A program made the position numbers and the translations under genes. The notes below the pieces were generated by a model. That model did not search any database. It was given only the letters and a program-made list of their open reading frames with translations, and was not told the DNA's origin. Source: Mycobacterium lentiflavum (GTDB lineage: Bacteria; Actinomycetota; Actinomycetes; Mycobacteriales; Mycobacteriaceae). Taken from it: a DNA stretch of 64,000 nucleotides. Of the stretch, positions 35,516 to 45,428 are shown piece by piece; within the stretch, counting starts at the first letter, position 1, and the number at the start of each line of letters is the position of its first letter. Where the stretch lies: assembly GCF_022374895.2 (NCBI RefSeq), contig NZ_CP092423.2, forward strand, positions 682,001 to 746,000, in the 5' to 3' direction.

Positions 35516-36330
35516 CTAGCGACGTGGTGACCGATGTCGACGCGGGCGTGGCGGTCCTCACGCTCAATCGGCCCGACCACCTCAACGCCTACACCGCCGA
35601 CATGGGTACGCTGCTGAGCCGGGCGTACCAGGAGTGCGACGAGAACGACGACGTCCGGGCCATCGTGGTCACCGGGGCGGGCCGGGCCTTCTGCGCCGGC
35701 GCCGATTTCTCAGGCGGCGCAACGCCGTTCGACCGCCCCGAAGACGGTGCCGGGTTTTCCGCGTCGCCCATCGACCCGCCGGCGTTCGAATTGCGCAAAC
35801 CGGTGATCGCTGCCGTCAATGGGCATGCCATCGGCATCGGCCTGACGATCGCGCTGCAGGCCGATATCCGCATCGTCGCCGAGAGCGCCAAATACGCTGT
35901 GGTGCAAGTGCGCCGGGGAGTGATACCCGATTGCATGGCGCATTGGACACTAGCGCACCTGACCACTCTCGGGGTCGCGGCTGAGGTGCTGCTGACCGGG
36001 CGTACGTTCGACGGGCCCGAAGCCGTTGCGTACGGTATCGCGAATCGGGCGGTGCCCGCCGCGCAGGTGCTCGGCACCGCGCTCGAGATGGCCCGCGACA
36101 TCGCGGTCAATGTGGCGCCGATGTCAGCGGCATTGTGCAAGCGGCTGTTGTGGGACACCGCGATTCAGGGATACACGCCGCGACAGGTCGCCTCGCTGGA
36201 AACGCAGTTGCACCACCGCGTGATGGGCACCCCCGATGCGAGTGAAGGAGTCGCCGCGTTCTTCGAGCGGCGGGCCCCGCGGTTCGGCTCGCAGGTGTCA
36301 CGGGACTGGAAAGCGTTGCCGGAGCCGTGA
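35512..36330 (+). CDS. Enoyl-CoA hydratase/isomerase family protein
   Basis: A 272-residue crotonase. The first oxyanion-hole segment is GRAFCAGADFSGG and the second KPVIAAVNGHAIGIGLTIAL; where the catalytic Glu residues normally sit the sequence reads VVQVRRGVIPDCMAHWTL, so the second acid is Asp or absent and hydration activity is not certain. The C-terminal helices contain an RAPRFGSQVS end. Coupled with the LLM oxidoreductase. Confidence 0.87.
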   Translation: MTSDVVTDVDAGVAVLTLNRPDHLNAYTADMGTLLSRAYQECDENDDVRAIVVTGAGRAFCAGADFSGGATPFDRPEDGAGFSASPIDPPAFELRKPVIAAVNGHAIGIGLTIALQADIRIVAESAKYAVVQVRRGVIPDCMAHWTLAHLTTLGVAAEVLLTGRTFDGPEAVAYGIANRAVPAAQVLGTALEMARDIAVNVAPMSAALCKRLLWDTAIQGYTPRQVASLETQLHHRVMGTPDASEGVAAFFERRAPRFGSQVSRDWKALPEP

Positions 36331-36345
36331 GTACGTGCGTCGGCG

Positions 36346-37278
36346 TCATACGCCGGCACAAATCTTCTCGGAGAGTAGCCAGAATTCGGCGGCGCGCTGT
36401 CCGTCACGCGCGTACGGGGCGACGTTTTCGCTGATTGCGCAGTCTTCCAGGTACAGCGCGCCGCGGTCGGCCAGCTCGGGGCTCACCGCGGCCCACACCT
36501 GGGTGGCCGCACCCTGCTCGGGAGTGGAGAAGTCCAGACGGCCGTCGCTGGACTGGCCGCGCCGTGCGCTGTTGTCCACGACGAGCTTGCGAAGGTCGGA
36601 GAAGTCCTCGCGTGACATGTATCGCGCCAGTGAGGTGGCGACGGTGCCGGGGTGCACGGCGTAGGCGCGAATCCCGAAGCCACACAGCCGCCGATCGGCT
36701 TCGATCGCGTGCAGGATGTTCGCCGTCTTGGAGGCGCCGTACGCCACGAACTTGTCGTAGTCGCGACGCTCCCAGTTGGGATCACCGAAGTCGACGTCGC
36801 CCATCACGTGGCCCCCGGACGACAGGATCACCACCCGGGCGCCCCGCGCGGCCCTCAGCTGCGGGACCAGCAACCGGGTCAGCTCGAAGTGCCCGAAATG
36901 GTTTGTCCCGATCTGCAATTCGAACCCGTCCCGGGTGCGGCCGAACGGGGTGAACATGACGCCGGCGTTGTTCATCAACACGTGCACCGCCGGCGCGATG
37001 TCGCCGATCGCCGCCGCCGCCGCGCGAACGCTGGACAGCACGGTGAGGTCGAGTTCGACGGTCGAGGCCGCCGCGCCCGGCACTTCGTCCCGCACCCACT
37101 GGGCGGTTTCGGTCAGCGCATCCCGGTTGCGGGCGGCCAAGATCACGTGGGCGCCCGCGGCGGCCAGCGCTCGTGCCGACTCCCGGCCCAGGCCCGAGGA
37201 GGCGCCGCTGATCACACATACCTTGCCGGACAGGTCGATTCCCTCGACGACCTGCAGCGCGGTCCGACGACCACTCAT
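36346..37278 (-). CDS. Short-chain dehydrogenase/reductase
   Basis: A 310-residue SDR of the retinol-dehydrogenase-like group. NAD(P) motif SGASSGLG, NNAG at about 102-105, catalytic Ser in VVILSSGGH and YxxxK in YGASKTAN. Insert-rich substrate loop after PGTVATSL. It stands alone between convergent crotonase and a downstream-facing MFS gene on the same strand; 62 bases separate it from the latter. Confidence 0.88.
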   Translation of the reverse strand: MSGRRTALQVVEGIDLSGKVCVISGASSGLGRESARALAAAGAHVILAARNRDALTETAQWVRDEVPGAAASTVELDLTVLSSVRAAAAAIGDIAPAVHVLMNNAGVMFTPFGRTRDGFELQIGTNHFGHFELTRLLVPQLRAARGARVVILSSGGHVMGDVDFGDPNWERRDYDKFVAYGASKTANILHAIEADRRLCGFGIRAYAVHPGTVATSLARYMSREDFSDLRKLVVDNSARRGQSSDGRLDFSTPEQGAATQVWAAVSPELADRGALYLEDCAISENVAPYARDGQRAAEFWLLSEKICAGV

Positions 37279-37340
37279 CGGCGGCGCGCTGCCGTACTCG
37301 TCATCGCGCCAGCCTAGAACAAGGCTTCAGCGCCGGACGG

Positions 37341-38798
37341 TCAGGTTACCGCCGCGGCTTCGGCCTCGGCGAGAGCGGATTCGGTGGCGTGACGTGGATT
37401 GACGACGCAGACGGTGGCGATCAGGGCGGCGATGAAGAACAGGGCCGCGGCGATCTGCAGCAACCGAGCGAAACTGGCATCGGTGAGCGTGCCCGCGGCG
37501 ATCAAACCCACGCTCGCCACGGCGGTCAGCGCCGACGTACGTCCCACCGCGTTTTGCACAGCCGCCGCGATTCCGCTGCGGGCCGCGTCAACCGAAGACA
37601 GGTTCAACGCACCCAACGGTGTTGTGATGAGGAGCAATCCAATGGCCAGCACCGTCGTGCCGGGCAGCAGATGCGTGACGATGTTGAAGCCGGCACCGGG
37701 TCGGATCAGCAGCAGTCCCAGCCCGGCCAGGATCGGGCCCGCCGTCAGGAACACGTGAGGTCCGATGCGCGCGGCCAGACCACCGACGCGTTTGGCGAAC
37801 AGAAAAGACAGGATCGGGTTGGGCAGGGTGGCCAGGGCCGCGACCGTCGCGCAGTAACCCGCGACCTCCTGGGTGTACAGCGCGACCGCGAGGGAGGCCA
37901 TGGCGATGGCGCCGTAGACGAACGCGGTGACCAGGTTGGCGGCGGCGAAGTTTCGGACTGTGAACAAGCGCAGCGGTATGAGCGGGTGCGGGGCGCGCCG
38001 TTGCCAGCTCACGAACGCCAGCAACGCCGCGATCCCAACGATCAGCGTGGCGATGATTCGGTCGGACCAGCCGTGCTGCCCGGCCTCGATCAGCGCATCG
38101 ACGGTGGCGGCCAGCCCGATCGAGGCCAATATCGCGCCGCGGACATCGAGGCCGGCGCGTTGGGTCGGTCGGGGCACCGGGCACAGCCAAAACGTCAAGG
38201 CGAAACCGATGACGATCGGGACGGCGGACAGCGCATAGATCCATCGCCAGCTGAGCAGGTCCACCGCCAGTCCGCCTAGCAGCGGGCCGATCGCGAAGGC
38301 GGTACCGGTCCAGCCGGTCCAGGTTCCGATGGCTTTGTGTCGGTCCGTGGGGGCGAAGGTGGAGTTGATCATTGCCAGCGACCCGGGCACCAAAAACGCC
38401 GCGCCCAGCCCCTGGACGACACGGCCCGCGATCAGCATCCCCGGCGAAGCCGCGGTGGCCGCCAGCACCGAACCGGTCCCGAAGGTCGCCAGCCCGAAAC
38501 GCATGACCGGCACTCGGCCGAACAGATCGGAGATGGAACCACCCGGCAGGATTGCGGCCGCCAAAGCCAGCAGGTAGCCGTCGACGACCCACTGCTGCAA
38601 GCACAGGCCTCCGCCGAGTTCGCGCTCGGTGGCCGGCAGTGCCAGGTTCACCACGGTGCTGTCGAGGAAGGCGACCATCGACACCATGACCGCCACCAGC
38701 ATGACCCGACTGGTGGGCGCCGTCTCACGCAACTGGGCGAGCCATCGTGCCCGGGGTACGGGTCGCATGGCCGCGCGAGGCGGTTGGGTCACGAGCAT
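37341..38798 (-). CDS. MFS transporter, DHA2 (EmrB/QacA-like) family
   Basis: A 485-residue transporter with about 14 membrane spans. The family motif LDSTVVNLALPATERELG in span 1, and motif A GGSISDLFGRVPVMRFGLA after span 2. It likely expels a hydrophobic compound by proton exchange. ATG at 38798 is favoured over an in-frame ATG ten codons later because GAGG precedes it. A cluster of genes here (SDR, MFS, DUF2867-like, TetR) is not at this place in M. tuberculosis. Confidence 0.9.
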   Translation of the reverse strand: MLVTQPPRAAMRPVPRARWLAQLRETAPTSRVMLVAVMVSMVAFLDSTVVNLALPATERELGGGLCLQQWVVDGYLLALAAAILPGGSISDLFGRVPVMRFGLATFGTGSVLAATAASPGMLIAGRVVQGLGAAFLVPGSLAMINSTFAPTDRHKAIGTWTGWTGTAFAIGPLLGGLAVDLLSWRWIYALSAVPIVIGFALTFWLCPVPRPTQRAGLDVRGAILASIGLAATVDALIEAGQHGWSDRIIATLIVGIAALLAFVSWQRRAPHPLIPLRLFTVRNFAAANLVTAFVYGAIAMASLAVALYTQEVAGYCATVAALATLPNPILSFLFAKRVGGLAARIGPHVFLTAGPILAGLGLLLIRPGAGFNIVTHLLPGTTVLAIGLLLITTPLGALNLSSVDAARSGIAAAVQNAVGRTSALTAVASVGLIAAGTLTDASFARLLQIAAALFFIAALIATVCVVNPRHATESALAEAEAAAVT

Positions 38799-38928
38799 GG
38801 CGGCCTCGCGGGGCGGTTGCTCATCCGAGTCCTCCTCGAGGCGCCGGAGCGTGTTGGGCCGACGGCCTCTTCAGCATGATGTATGCGAAGTGGTTACGGT
38901 CCAGCGCCGCGAAGCGTTCAGGCCGAAC

Positions 38929-39750
38929 TCATATGACTGCCGCTCGATGTGGATCGGGCGCGGCCGCGCGTTGCATCAGCCGCGGTGCCACGACCCGATG
39001 CAGCGGGGCGACCACGGCCCAGACCATGCGAGCGGCGAGTCCGCGGCGATAGTGCACCCGAGTGGTGAGCGTGGCTCGCCGACCGTCCTGGCGTCGCAGC
39101 GTCAGCTCGCCGCGCATCAGCGGCCCGCGCGCGGCGAGCACCACCTCGTCGGGTTCCGATTGCACGATCTGCCAGCCGATCAGGTGCTCGGGCGACGGAC
39201 GCGGGTGCAGCTGAAATCGCAATACGTGGCGGTGGATCCACAACACCGCACCTCCGCCGGGCTCATTGCGGAGCGCGTCACGAAACATCTGTTCGGCGGT
39301 GCGCGCATCGCCGTGCCGGATCGGGACTTCGAAGACGTCCGTGTAGTCGGATGCGGTCCGGCCGGTCTCGGTCTGCGCGCGCAGTGCGGTGGCCGCAACG
39401 CGTTTCAGCGTCCTGCGCGTCACAACCCGGTGTGCGCCGGTGCCGATGACCAGGGCGCGATAGATCCTTCCGTGCACGCCCGGGAAGGCAGCCCACGTGG
39501 TCGCGCGCATGCGGGTGCGGTCCGCGGCTTCGGCCTCCAACTCGAACACCCATCGGTAGACCGCGAACAGGTGGCGGCCCTTGAGTGCGAAGCGGTCGGG
39601 CGCGCGTGCTTCGTCGAGCACGAATCCGATTGGCACGCTTGCCGGGTCGTGCGGGTCGCGACACATCGCCCGCAGCAGCGCCGACCACGTGTCTGCCCGA
39701 TTCGCGTCGATGGTTATGGCATGCTGATCGATATAGGGTAATCGTTCCAT
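38929..39750 (-). CDS. DUF2867/SRPBCC-like protein
   Basis: A 273-residue soluble protein of doubtful family. RMRATTWAAFPGVHGRIYRALVIGTGAHRVVTRR resembles the DUF2867 pattern, and the C-terminal half could be a second copy of a helix-grip-like sheet (TLTTRVHYRRGLAARMVWAVVAPLHRVVAPRLM). ATG at 39750 stands 21 bases from the divergent TetR start, so it is the natural target of that regulator. There is no clear ribosome-binding site before the ATG. Confidence 0.55.
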   Translation of the reverse strand: MERLPYIDQHAITIDANRADTWSALLRAMCRDPHDPASVPIGFVLDEARAPDRFALKGRHLFAVYRWVFELEAEAADRTRMRATTWAAFPGVHGRIYRALVIGTGAHRVVTRRTLKRVAATALRAQTETGRTASDYTDVFEVPIRHGDARTAEQMFRDALRNEPGGGAVLWIHRHVLRFQLHPRPSPEHLIGWQIVQSEPDEVVLAARGPLMRGELTLRRQDGRRATLTTRVHYRRGLAARMVWAVVAPLHRVVAPRLMQRAAAPDPHRAAVI

Positions 39751-39760
39751 ATAGAAGGAA
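39745..39760. promoter_or_regulatory. Possible TetR operator in divergent gap
   Basis: TTCCATATAGAAGGAA has arms TTCC and GGAA eight bases apart, and overlaps the start of the 39750 gene, 12 bases before the tetR ATG. Short arms make this weak. Confidence 0.35.
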
Positions 39761-39771
39761 TGTACTAGATC

Positions 39772-40368
39772 ATGGCACCTCCGCGGAAGCATGAAACCGA
39801 TGTGATCCTCGACGCAGCCCGAGCGCTGGTGCTCGACGGCGGACCGCGCGCGGCCAGTGTCGCCGCGATCGCGAAATCCAGCGGCGCGCCGGCCGGCACG
39901 CTGTATCACCGCTTCGGCAACCGCGACGGCATCCTGACCGCGGCGTGGTTGCGCGCGCTGGAACGCTTCCAGTCTCGGGCGATGGGCGCAGACGCCGATA
40001 CGCCGACCGAAATCGCGGTGGCGATGGCCGTGTCGGCGATCAGCTTCGCGCGCGAACTTCCGCAGGACGCGCGGCTATTGCTGACCATCCGTCCGGCTGA
40101 CCTGCTCGACGACGAGCCCGACGCGCAATTCCAGGAGACGGTGGCCGCGATGAATGCGCCGCTGATCGATCGGGTCGGGGTGCTGGCTCGCAAACTCTAT
40201 GGGCGCAGGGATTCCCGGTCCGTCGACGCTGTCTCGCGGGCGATCGTCGACCTGCCGTATGCCGTCGTCCGGCGGCACGCGCGCGACGATCCGATGCCGT
40301 CCTGGCTGGAGGCTGATGTCGCGGTGTCGGTGCGTGCGGTGCTAGACAGCTTTGGCGAACGCGCGTAG
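39772..40368 (+). CDS. TetR family transcriptional regulator
   Basis: A 198-residue regulator. The N-terminal HTH reads ILDAARALVLDGGPRAASVAAIAKSSGAPAGTLYHRFGNRDGIL; the C-terminal helices would bind a ligand. Divergent from the DUF2867-like gene with a 21-base gap, so it probably represses that gene and itself. The last 27 bases overlap the convergent ATPase gene. Confidence 0.9.
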   Translation: MAPPRKHETDVILDAARALVLDGGPRAASVAAIAKSSGAPAGTLYHRFGNRDGILTAAWLRALERFQSRAMGADADTPTEIAVAMAVSAISFARELPQDARLLLTIRPADLLDDEPDAQFQETVAAMNAPLIDRVGVLARKLYGRRDSRSVDAVSRAIVDLPYAVVRRHARDDPMPSWLEADVAVSVRAVLDSFGERA

Positions 40369-42519
40369 CGACTCCACCTGCACGGGATCCAGGGAGGGCC
40401 GCACGTTGTTGCGGGCCGCCTCGAGGTCGGCCGCGGTGACTTCGGCGGCGTCGATGGAGCGCCGCATCGCGGTCAGCGCGGCCTCGCGCAGCAATGCCAC
40501 GCAGTCGGCCGCGCTGTATCCGTCGAGTTCGGCGGCGATGTCGTCGAGATCGACATCCGTGCTCAGTGGGATGGATTTGGCTGCGGTGCGCAGGATTTCG
40601 CGGCGGGCGGCCGCGTCGGGCGGCTCGACGAACACCAGCCGCTCCAGACGGCCCGGGCGCAGCAGTGCGGGATCGATCAGATCGGGCCGGTTGGTGGCGC
40701 CCAGCACCACGACGTCGCGCAGCGGGTCGATGCCGTCGAGCTCGGTCAGCAACGCGGCCACCACGCGATCGGTGACGCCCGAGTCGAAGCTCTGCCCACG
40801 CCGCGGCGCCAGCGCGTCTATCTCGTCAAGGAACACCAGCGACGGCGCCGAATCCCTTGCCCGCCGGAACAACTCGCGGACCGCCTTCTCCGAGGCGCCC
40901 ACCCATTTGTCCATCAGTTCGGAGCCCTTGACCGCATGCACGCTCAGCTGCCCGGTGCTGGCCAGCGCGCGGACCACGAAGGTCTTGCCGCAGCCCGGCG
41001 GCCCGTAGAGCAGCACTCCGCGTGGTGGATCGACACCGAGACGCGTGAAGGTGTCGGGATGTTGCAGCGGCCACAGCACCGCCTCGGTCAACGCCTGTTT
41101 GGCTTCGATCATGTCGCCGACGTCGTCGAACGTTACGTTTCCGACGGTCAGCTCCTCGCTCGCCGAGCGGGACAGCGGCCGGATGACGCTCAGCGCGCCG
41201 ACCAGATCGTCCTGCTGCAGCGTCGGCGGCCGGCCGTCGGCGCTGGCCCGTGACGCCGCCCGCAGCGCCGCCTCGCGCACCAGGGCGGCTAGGTCAGCGG
41301 CCACGAAACCTGGTGTGCGGCCAGCGATTTCATCGAGATCCAGTTCGCCGGCGGGCGCGGACTTCAGCAGCGTCGTCAGCAGTGCTTTTCGGGTCGCGCC
41401 GTCGGGGAGCGGCAACCCGAGTTCCCGGTCGCACAGCTCGGGGGAGCGCAGCCGCGGATCGAGCTGGTCGGGTAGCGCAGACGTGGCGATCAGCGCTACG
41501 CCGTCGGTGGCCACCGCGGTACGCAGCTCGGCGAGGATCAGGGCGGCCACCGGCTCGGGGGTCGCCGGCAGCAGCGCGTCGGCATCGGTGATCAGCAGCA
41601 CGCCGCCGCCGTCCCGAATCGCGGTCACCGCGGCGGCCACCGACTTGAGCCGATCTTCGGCCGCCAGCGCGCCCACCGCCGGGCCGTCGAGCTCGACCAC
41701 CCTGCGGCCCGCGCATACCGCGCGCACCATCGTGGTCTTGCCGACACCGGCCGGGCCCGATATCAGGACGCCCAAATTCGTGCTGGCGCCAAGGGTTTTC
41801 AGTAGATGAGGTTCATCGAGGGCGAGTTTGAGCCATTCGGTGAGCTTGCGGGCCTGTGCCTGTGAGCCCTTGAGATCGTCGACATGGATGGTGGGGTTCG
41901 CGACGCGGATCTGTTCTGACCGAGACGCCGCAGCGCTGATCGGGACCCCGTCGCCCCAGGAGACCTGCGAGTTCGGCTGCACGCTCACCGGTCCGTCGGG
42001 GTCCACGCCGGTGACCGTGAGCAGCTCGGAGGTCCAGCCGATCCCGACCGACGACGCCAGCGCCCGGCTGGCTGCCGACGTCGAGGTGCCGGGGCCGAGG
42101 TCGCGGGGCAGCAGCGACACCGCGTCGCCCACGGTCATCACCTTCCCGAGCAGCGCCTGTCGCAGCGTCGCCGAGCTAATCGACTGAATGGCGAGCGACG
42201 AGCCGTTCAGTGTCACCGATCGTGCGCCGTACACCGTGACCGCGCTGACGATCACCGCCGTGCCCTCGCGCAAGCCCGCGTTGGACAGCGTCACGTCGTC
42301 GAGCAGCACCGTGCTCACCGGGATCGCCGTTTCGGCGAGCCCCACCACCGCCGCGGTGGTTCGCGATCCCGTCAGCGACACCGCATCCCACTCCCGGATG
42401 CCAAGGGCGGCAACGGCGTTCGGGTGCATTCGGACGACGCCGCGGCGCGAGTCGACGGCTGAAGTGTTCAGCCGGGCGGTCAGCGTGAGCTGTCCGGACC
42501 CCGCGCCGGGATCCGTCAT
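40342..42519 (-). CDS. AAA ATPase, CDC48/VCP-like (Rv0435c)
   Basis: A 725-residue two-ring AAA ATPase. An N-terminal CDC48-N-like double-psi beta-barrel region (residues 1-190), then D1 with Walker A GPAGVGKTT and a degenerate Walker B LLITDADAL, then D2 with GPPGCGKTF, VFLDEIDALAPRRG and arginine-finger region RPGRLERLVF. D1 lacks the acidic pair of Walker B and may only bind nucleotide. Probably unfolds or remodels proteins. Its ATG at 42519 overlaps the pssA stop, so psd-pssA-ATPase form one coupled run. Confidence 0.93.
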   Translation of the reverse strand: MTDPGAGSGQLTLTARLNTSAVDSRRGVVRMHPNAVAALGIREWDAVSLTGSRTTAAVVGLAETAIPVSTVLLDDVTLSNAGLREGTAVIVSAVTVYGARSVTLNGSSLAIQSISSATLRQALLGKVMTVGDAVSLLPRDLGPGTSTSAASRALASSVGIGWTSELLTVTGVDPDGPVSVQPNSQVSWGDGVPISAAASRSEQIRVANPTIHVDDLKGSQAQARKLTEWLKLALDEPHLLKTLGASTNLGVLISGPAGVGKTTMVRAVCAGRRVVELDGPAVGALAAEDRLKSVAAAVTAIRDGGGVLLITDADALLPATPEPVAALILAELRTAVATDGVALIATSALPDQLDPRLRSPELCDRELGLPLPDGATRKALLTTLLKSAPAGELDLDEIAGRTPGFVAADLAALVREAALRAASRASADGRPPTLQQDDLVGALSVIRPLSRSASEELTVGNVTFDDVGDMIEAKQALTEAVLWPLQHPDTFTRLGVDPPRGVLLYGPPGCGKTFVVRALASTGQLSVHAVKGSELMDKWVGASEKAVRELFRRARDSAPSLVFLDEIDALAPRRGQSFDSGVTDRVVAALLTELDGIDPLRDVVVLGATNRPDLIDPALLRPGRLERLVFVEPPDAAARREILRTAAKSIPLSTDVDLDDIAAELDGYSAADCVALLREAALTAMRRSIDAAEVTAADLEAARNNVRPSLDPVQVESLRAFAKAV

Positions 42520-43409
42520 GGCAAGCGTCCACCCGGCTTACGCAACCCCAGCCGCGCCATCGATCGTCCGCCGGGTCGTCCCAGCCGGACAATGGGGCGC
42601 CGGCTGGGCTGCGCGCGGCGGTTGGCTCGCCGCACCGCGCGCCGTTGCTCGGGCTTTTCGCCCCACACCTCGGGGTGCGCGGCCAGCCAGCGCTGGTTGC
42701 GCACCGCGAAGGGGACGTGGCACAGGTAAGCGATGATGATGACCCAGATTAGGACGTACGGGGCCAGCACCGCCGCCGCCGCGCAGATCGCGAGGATGGC
42801 CAGCAGCGGCGCCGCCCAGTTCGGTGGCACCGCCGCGGCGTGCATCTTGCGCATCGGGATTTTGCTGATCATCAGCATTGATGTTCCGGTGATCCAGACG
42901 CAGAGGAACACCGTGGACGACCACCAGCCATCGCCGAACTGCAGCTTGAGCCCGATGAGGCCGATCATCGAGATCGCGCCGGCCGGCGCGGGCATTCCGA
43001 CGAAGAACTCGTGCGCGTAGGCGGGCTTGGATCCGTCGTCCTGCAGCGCATTGAACCTCGCCAGCCGCAGCACGACGCAGACCGCGTACAGCAGCACAAC
43101 CATCCAGCCGGCCGGCGACGTCGACAACAGCGTCACGTAGAGCACGATCGCCGGAGTCACGCCGAAGTTCACCGCGTCGGCCAGCGAGTCGATCTCCTCG
43201 CCCATGCGCGACTGCGCGTCCAGGATGCGGGCCACCCGGCCGTCCAGCCCGTCGAGGATCGCCGCGGCGGCGATCAGCGCCATCGCCGCCTTCGGCTGAT
43301 GCTCGAGCGCGAACTTGATCGACGTCAGTCCCGCGCAGATCGACAGCACCGTCATCGCGCTGGGCAGGATCTGCAGGTTGACCGCCCGGCCCCGAATCTT
43401 GTTGGTCAT
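42516..43409 (-). CDS. pssA: CDP-diacylglycerol-serine O-phosphatidyltransferase
   Basis: Makes phosphatidylserine, the substrate for Psd. The 297-residue membrane protein has the CDP-alcohol phosphotransferase motif in [20 protein letters not shown] followed by IDSLAD, with all conserved Asp residues, and about eight spans. A basic, likely cytoplasmic tail of about 60 residues ([17 protein letters not shown]) ends it. ATG overlaps the psd stop (ATGA). Confidence 0.95.
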   Translation of the reverse strand: MTNKIRGRAVNLQILPSAMTVLSICAGLTSIKFALEHQPKAAMALIAAAAILDGLDGRVARILDAQSRMGEEIDSLADAVNFGVTPAIVLYVTLLSTSPAGWMVVLLYAVCVVLRLARFNALQDDGSKPAYAHEFFVGMPAPAGAISMIGLIGLKLQFGDGWWSSTVFLCVWITGTSMLMISKIPMRKMHAAAVPPNWAAPLLAILAICAAAAVLAPYVLIWVIIIAYLCHVPFAVRNQRWLAAHPEVWGEKPEQRRAVRRANRRAQPSRRPIVRLGRPGGRSMARLGLRKPGGRLP

Positions 43410-44146
43410 CGCAGGTCGGCCAATACCGTCTCGCCGGCCACCGCGCGCTGCCCAACCGCGACGATCGGCTGGCTGCCCGGCGGCAAGTAGGTATCCAGCC
43501 GGGAGCCGAACCGGATCAGGCCGTAGGTGTCGCCGATCGACAGCTGGTCCCCGACGTGCGCGTCACAGACGATGCGGCGCGCGATGAGCCCGGCGATCTG
43601 TACGGCGACCACCTCGGCGCCATTGTCGGTCCGGATCCGCACACTGGTGCGCTCGTTCTCGTCGCTCGCCGACGGCAGGTCGGCCGACCCGAAACGGCCG
43701 GGGCGGTGTTGCACGGCGATCACCTCGCCGCCGACTGGGGCGCGCTGCACGTGGGCGTCCAGGATCGACAGGAAAATGCTGACCCGCGGCAGCGGCGCGT
43801 CGCCCATGCTCAGTTCCGCGGGCGGGGCCGCGGAGTCGACCAGGCAGACGACGCCGTCGGCGGGGGCGACCACGACACCGGGCCGCGTCGGGGGCACCCT
43901 TGGGGGGTGCCGGAAGAACGCAGCGCAGGCGCCCGCGGCCAGCAGACCGACCCGGCGCGGCCATCGGTGGTTGCGTCCGACCAGCGCGAGGGCCAAGCCG
44001 GCGGAGATGAACGGCAGCCCCGCGGGATGCACCGGCGGAACGGTTTCGCGCACCAACTCGAGCATGTGCCGTGCGCTGACGGTAGGGCCCTGGTAGGACA
44101 GGCCTTCGTCAGCGGAATGGCGGGGGCGTCGTGCCACCCGCGTCAT
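43406..44146 (-). CDS. psd: Phosphatidylserine decarboxylase
   Basis: Forms phosphatidylethanolamine. The 246-residue proenzyme has [34 protein letters not shown] with the conserved His, and the self-cleavage site in [10 protein letters not shown], where Gly-Ser cleavage yields the pyruvoyl group. ATG at 44146 or GTG at 44137 could start it. First gene of the psd-pssA-ATPase run. Confidence 0.94.
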   Translation of the reverse strand: MTRVARRPRHSADEGLSYQGPTVSARHMLELVRETVPPVHPAGLPFISAGLALALVGRNHRWPRRVGLLAAGACAAFFRHPPRVPPTRPGVVVAPADGVVCLVDSAAPPAELSMGDAPLPRVSIFLSILDAHVQRAPVGGEVIAVQHRPGRFGSADLPSASDENERTSVRIRTDNGAEVVAVQIAGLIARRIVCDAHVGDQLSIGDTYGLIRFGSRLDTYLPPGSQPIVAVGQRAVAGETVLADLR

Positions 44147-44285
44147 CTTACGGAGCCCGGGTGGCGGGCCGCTTCGTGCAGGCCGGCAATGGAAGCATCG
44201 GTCTATCACACGCATAGGGGGTGTACGGATCTCGACTCAATCGCAGACTCGTGACCGCGCGGCGACGCGGCTGCGGCGCGCAAAA

Positions 44286-45428
44286 TTGACCGTCGCCATC
44301 GTCTTCACGGCTCACGCGGTGCTGGCCTCGGCCTGGGTCGCGTATATCCCGCAAGTCAAAGCTCAGCTCGGGCTTTCCAACGCGGCGCTCGGCACCGCCC
44401 TCTTCGGTGTGCCGTTGGGTTCGGTTGCGGCGATGATCTTTTGCCATTGGGCATTGCCCCGGTGGGGCAGCCACCGGCTGGTTCCCGTCACGCTTGTCGG
44501 CTACGCCCTCGCCGGGGCGGCTATCGGGCTGGCCTCCGGTGAGCTGGCGCTGTTCCTGACGCTGACGGTGTGGGGTGTCTTTCAGGGTGCGCTGGACGTC
44601 GCGATGAACACTCAGGCCGGCACCGTCGAGCGGCTCGCCCGGGCGCCGATCATGGCCCGCTTCCACGGCATGTGGAGCACCGGTGGATTGCTCGGCGCCA
44701 GCACTGGAGCGGCGTGTGTGGGCGCCGGAGTCGGTCTTACCCCGCTGCTGGGGGTGGTGGGGGTCGTCGTCCTGGTTGTCGCGGTACCGTTCCTGCGTTA
44801 CCTGGTACCCGACCAGGCAACGTCCGACGGTTCGGATACGCGCTCCGCCAAGCGCTTTGGGTTGACGGCGGCGGTTTCCGTCCTGGCGTTGGTGTCGTTC
44901 GCGTCATTTTTGTCCGAGGGCGCTGCGGCCGACTGGTCGGCCACCTACTCGCGCGACGTCGTGGGGGCCAGCCCGGGCGTGGCCGCGCTGAGCTACGCCG
45001 CGTACACGTTGCTGATGGTCGTCACCCGGTTGGGCGCCACCGGCCTGCAGGCGCGGCTTTCCGCGCGCCGGCTGCTGCCGGCACTGGCCGTGTTCGCGGC
45101 GATCGCGATGTGCGTAACGCTGGCGCTGGGCAACCCCGTTGTCACGGTGATCGGGTTCGCCTGCTTGGGCGCCGGCGTGGCGCTGTTGGTGCCGACCGCG
45201 TTCAGCTCCGCCTACTCGGCGGGCAACGCGGGTTCGGCCATCACGATCGTGGCCGCCAGCGGCTGGCTGGGTTACCTGCTCGGGCCGCCGCTGATCGGTC
45301 ATCTCGCCGACTGGATCGGGTTGTCGGCGGCGTTGGTAACCATTCCCGTGATGGTCTGCGTGGCCGCAATCGCGATCCGCGCCACCACCGCGTTCAACGC
45401 GGCCGACGAGTTCCATCGGCAGGCTTAG
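44286..45428 (+). CDS. MFS transporter
   Basis: A 380-residue transporter with about 12 spans of the MFS fold. VAYIPQVKAQLGLSNAALGTALFGVPLGS is typical of the YybO/inner-membrane sugar-like group; motif A is poorly kept. The start is TTG at 44286, because an in-frame stop lies 48 bases upstream and no ATG or GTG is suitable; the N-terminus is short compared with relatives. Its stop overlaps moeA by four bases (TTAG). Confidence 0.82.
   Translation: MTVAIVFTAHAVLASAWVAYIPQVKAQLGLSNAALGTALFGVPLGSVAAMIFCHWALPRWGSHRLVPVTLVGYALAGAAIGLASGELALFLTLTVWGVFQGALDVAMNTQAGTVERLARAPIMARFHGMWSTGGLLGASTGAACVGAGVGLTPLLGVVGVVVLVVAVPFLRYLVPDQATSDGSDTRSAKRFGLTAAVSVLALVSFASFLSEGAAADWSATYSRDVVGASPGVAALSYAAYTLLMVVTRLGATGLQARLSARRLLPALAVFAAIAMCVTLALGNPVVTVIGFACLGAGVALLVPTAFSSAYSAGNAGSAITIVAASGWLGYLLGPPLIGHLADWIGLSAALVTIPVMVCVAAIAIRATTAFNAADEFHRQA

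Noticed and set aside
34493..36330. Mce- or DosR-type regulon membership for the LLM/crotonase pair
   Set aside because: No supporting promoter motif or neighbouring regulon genes could be identified.
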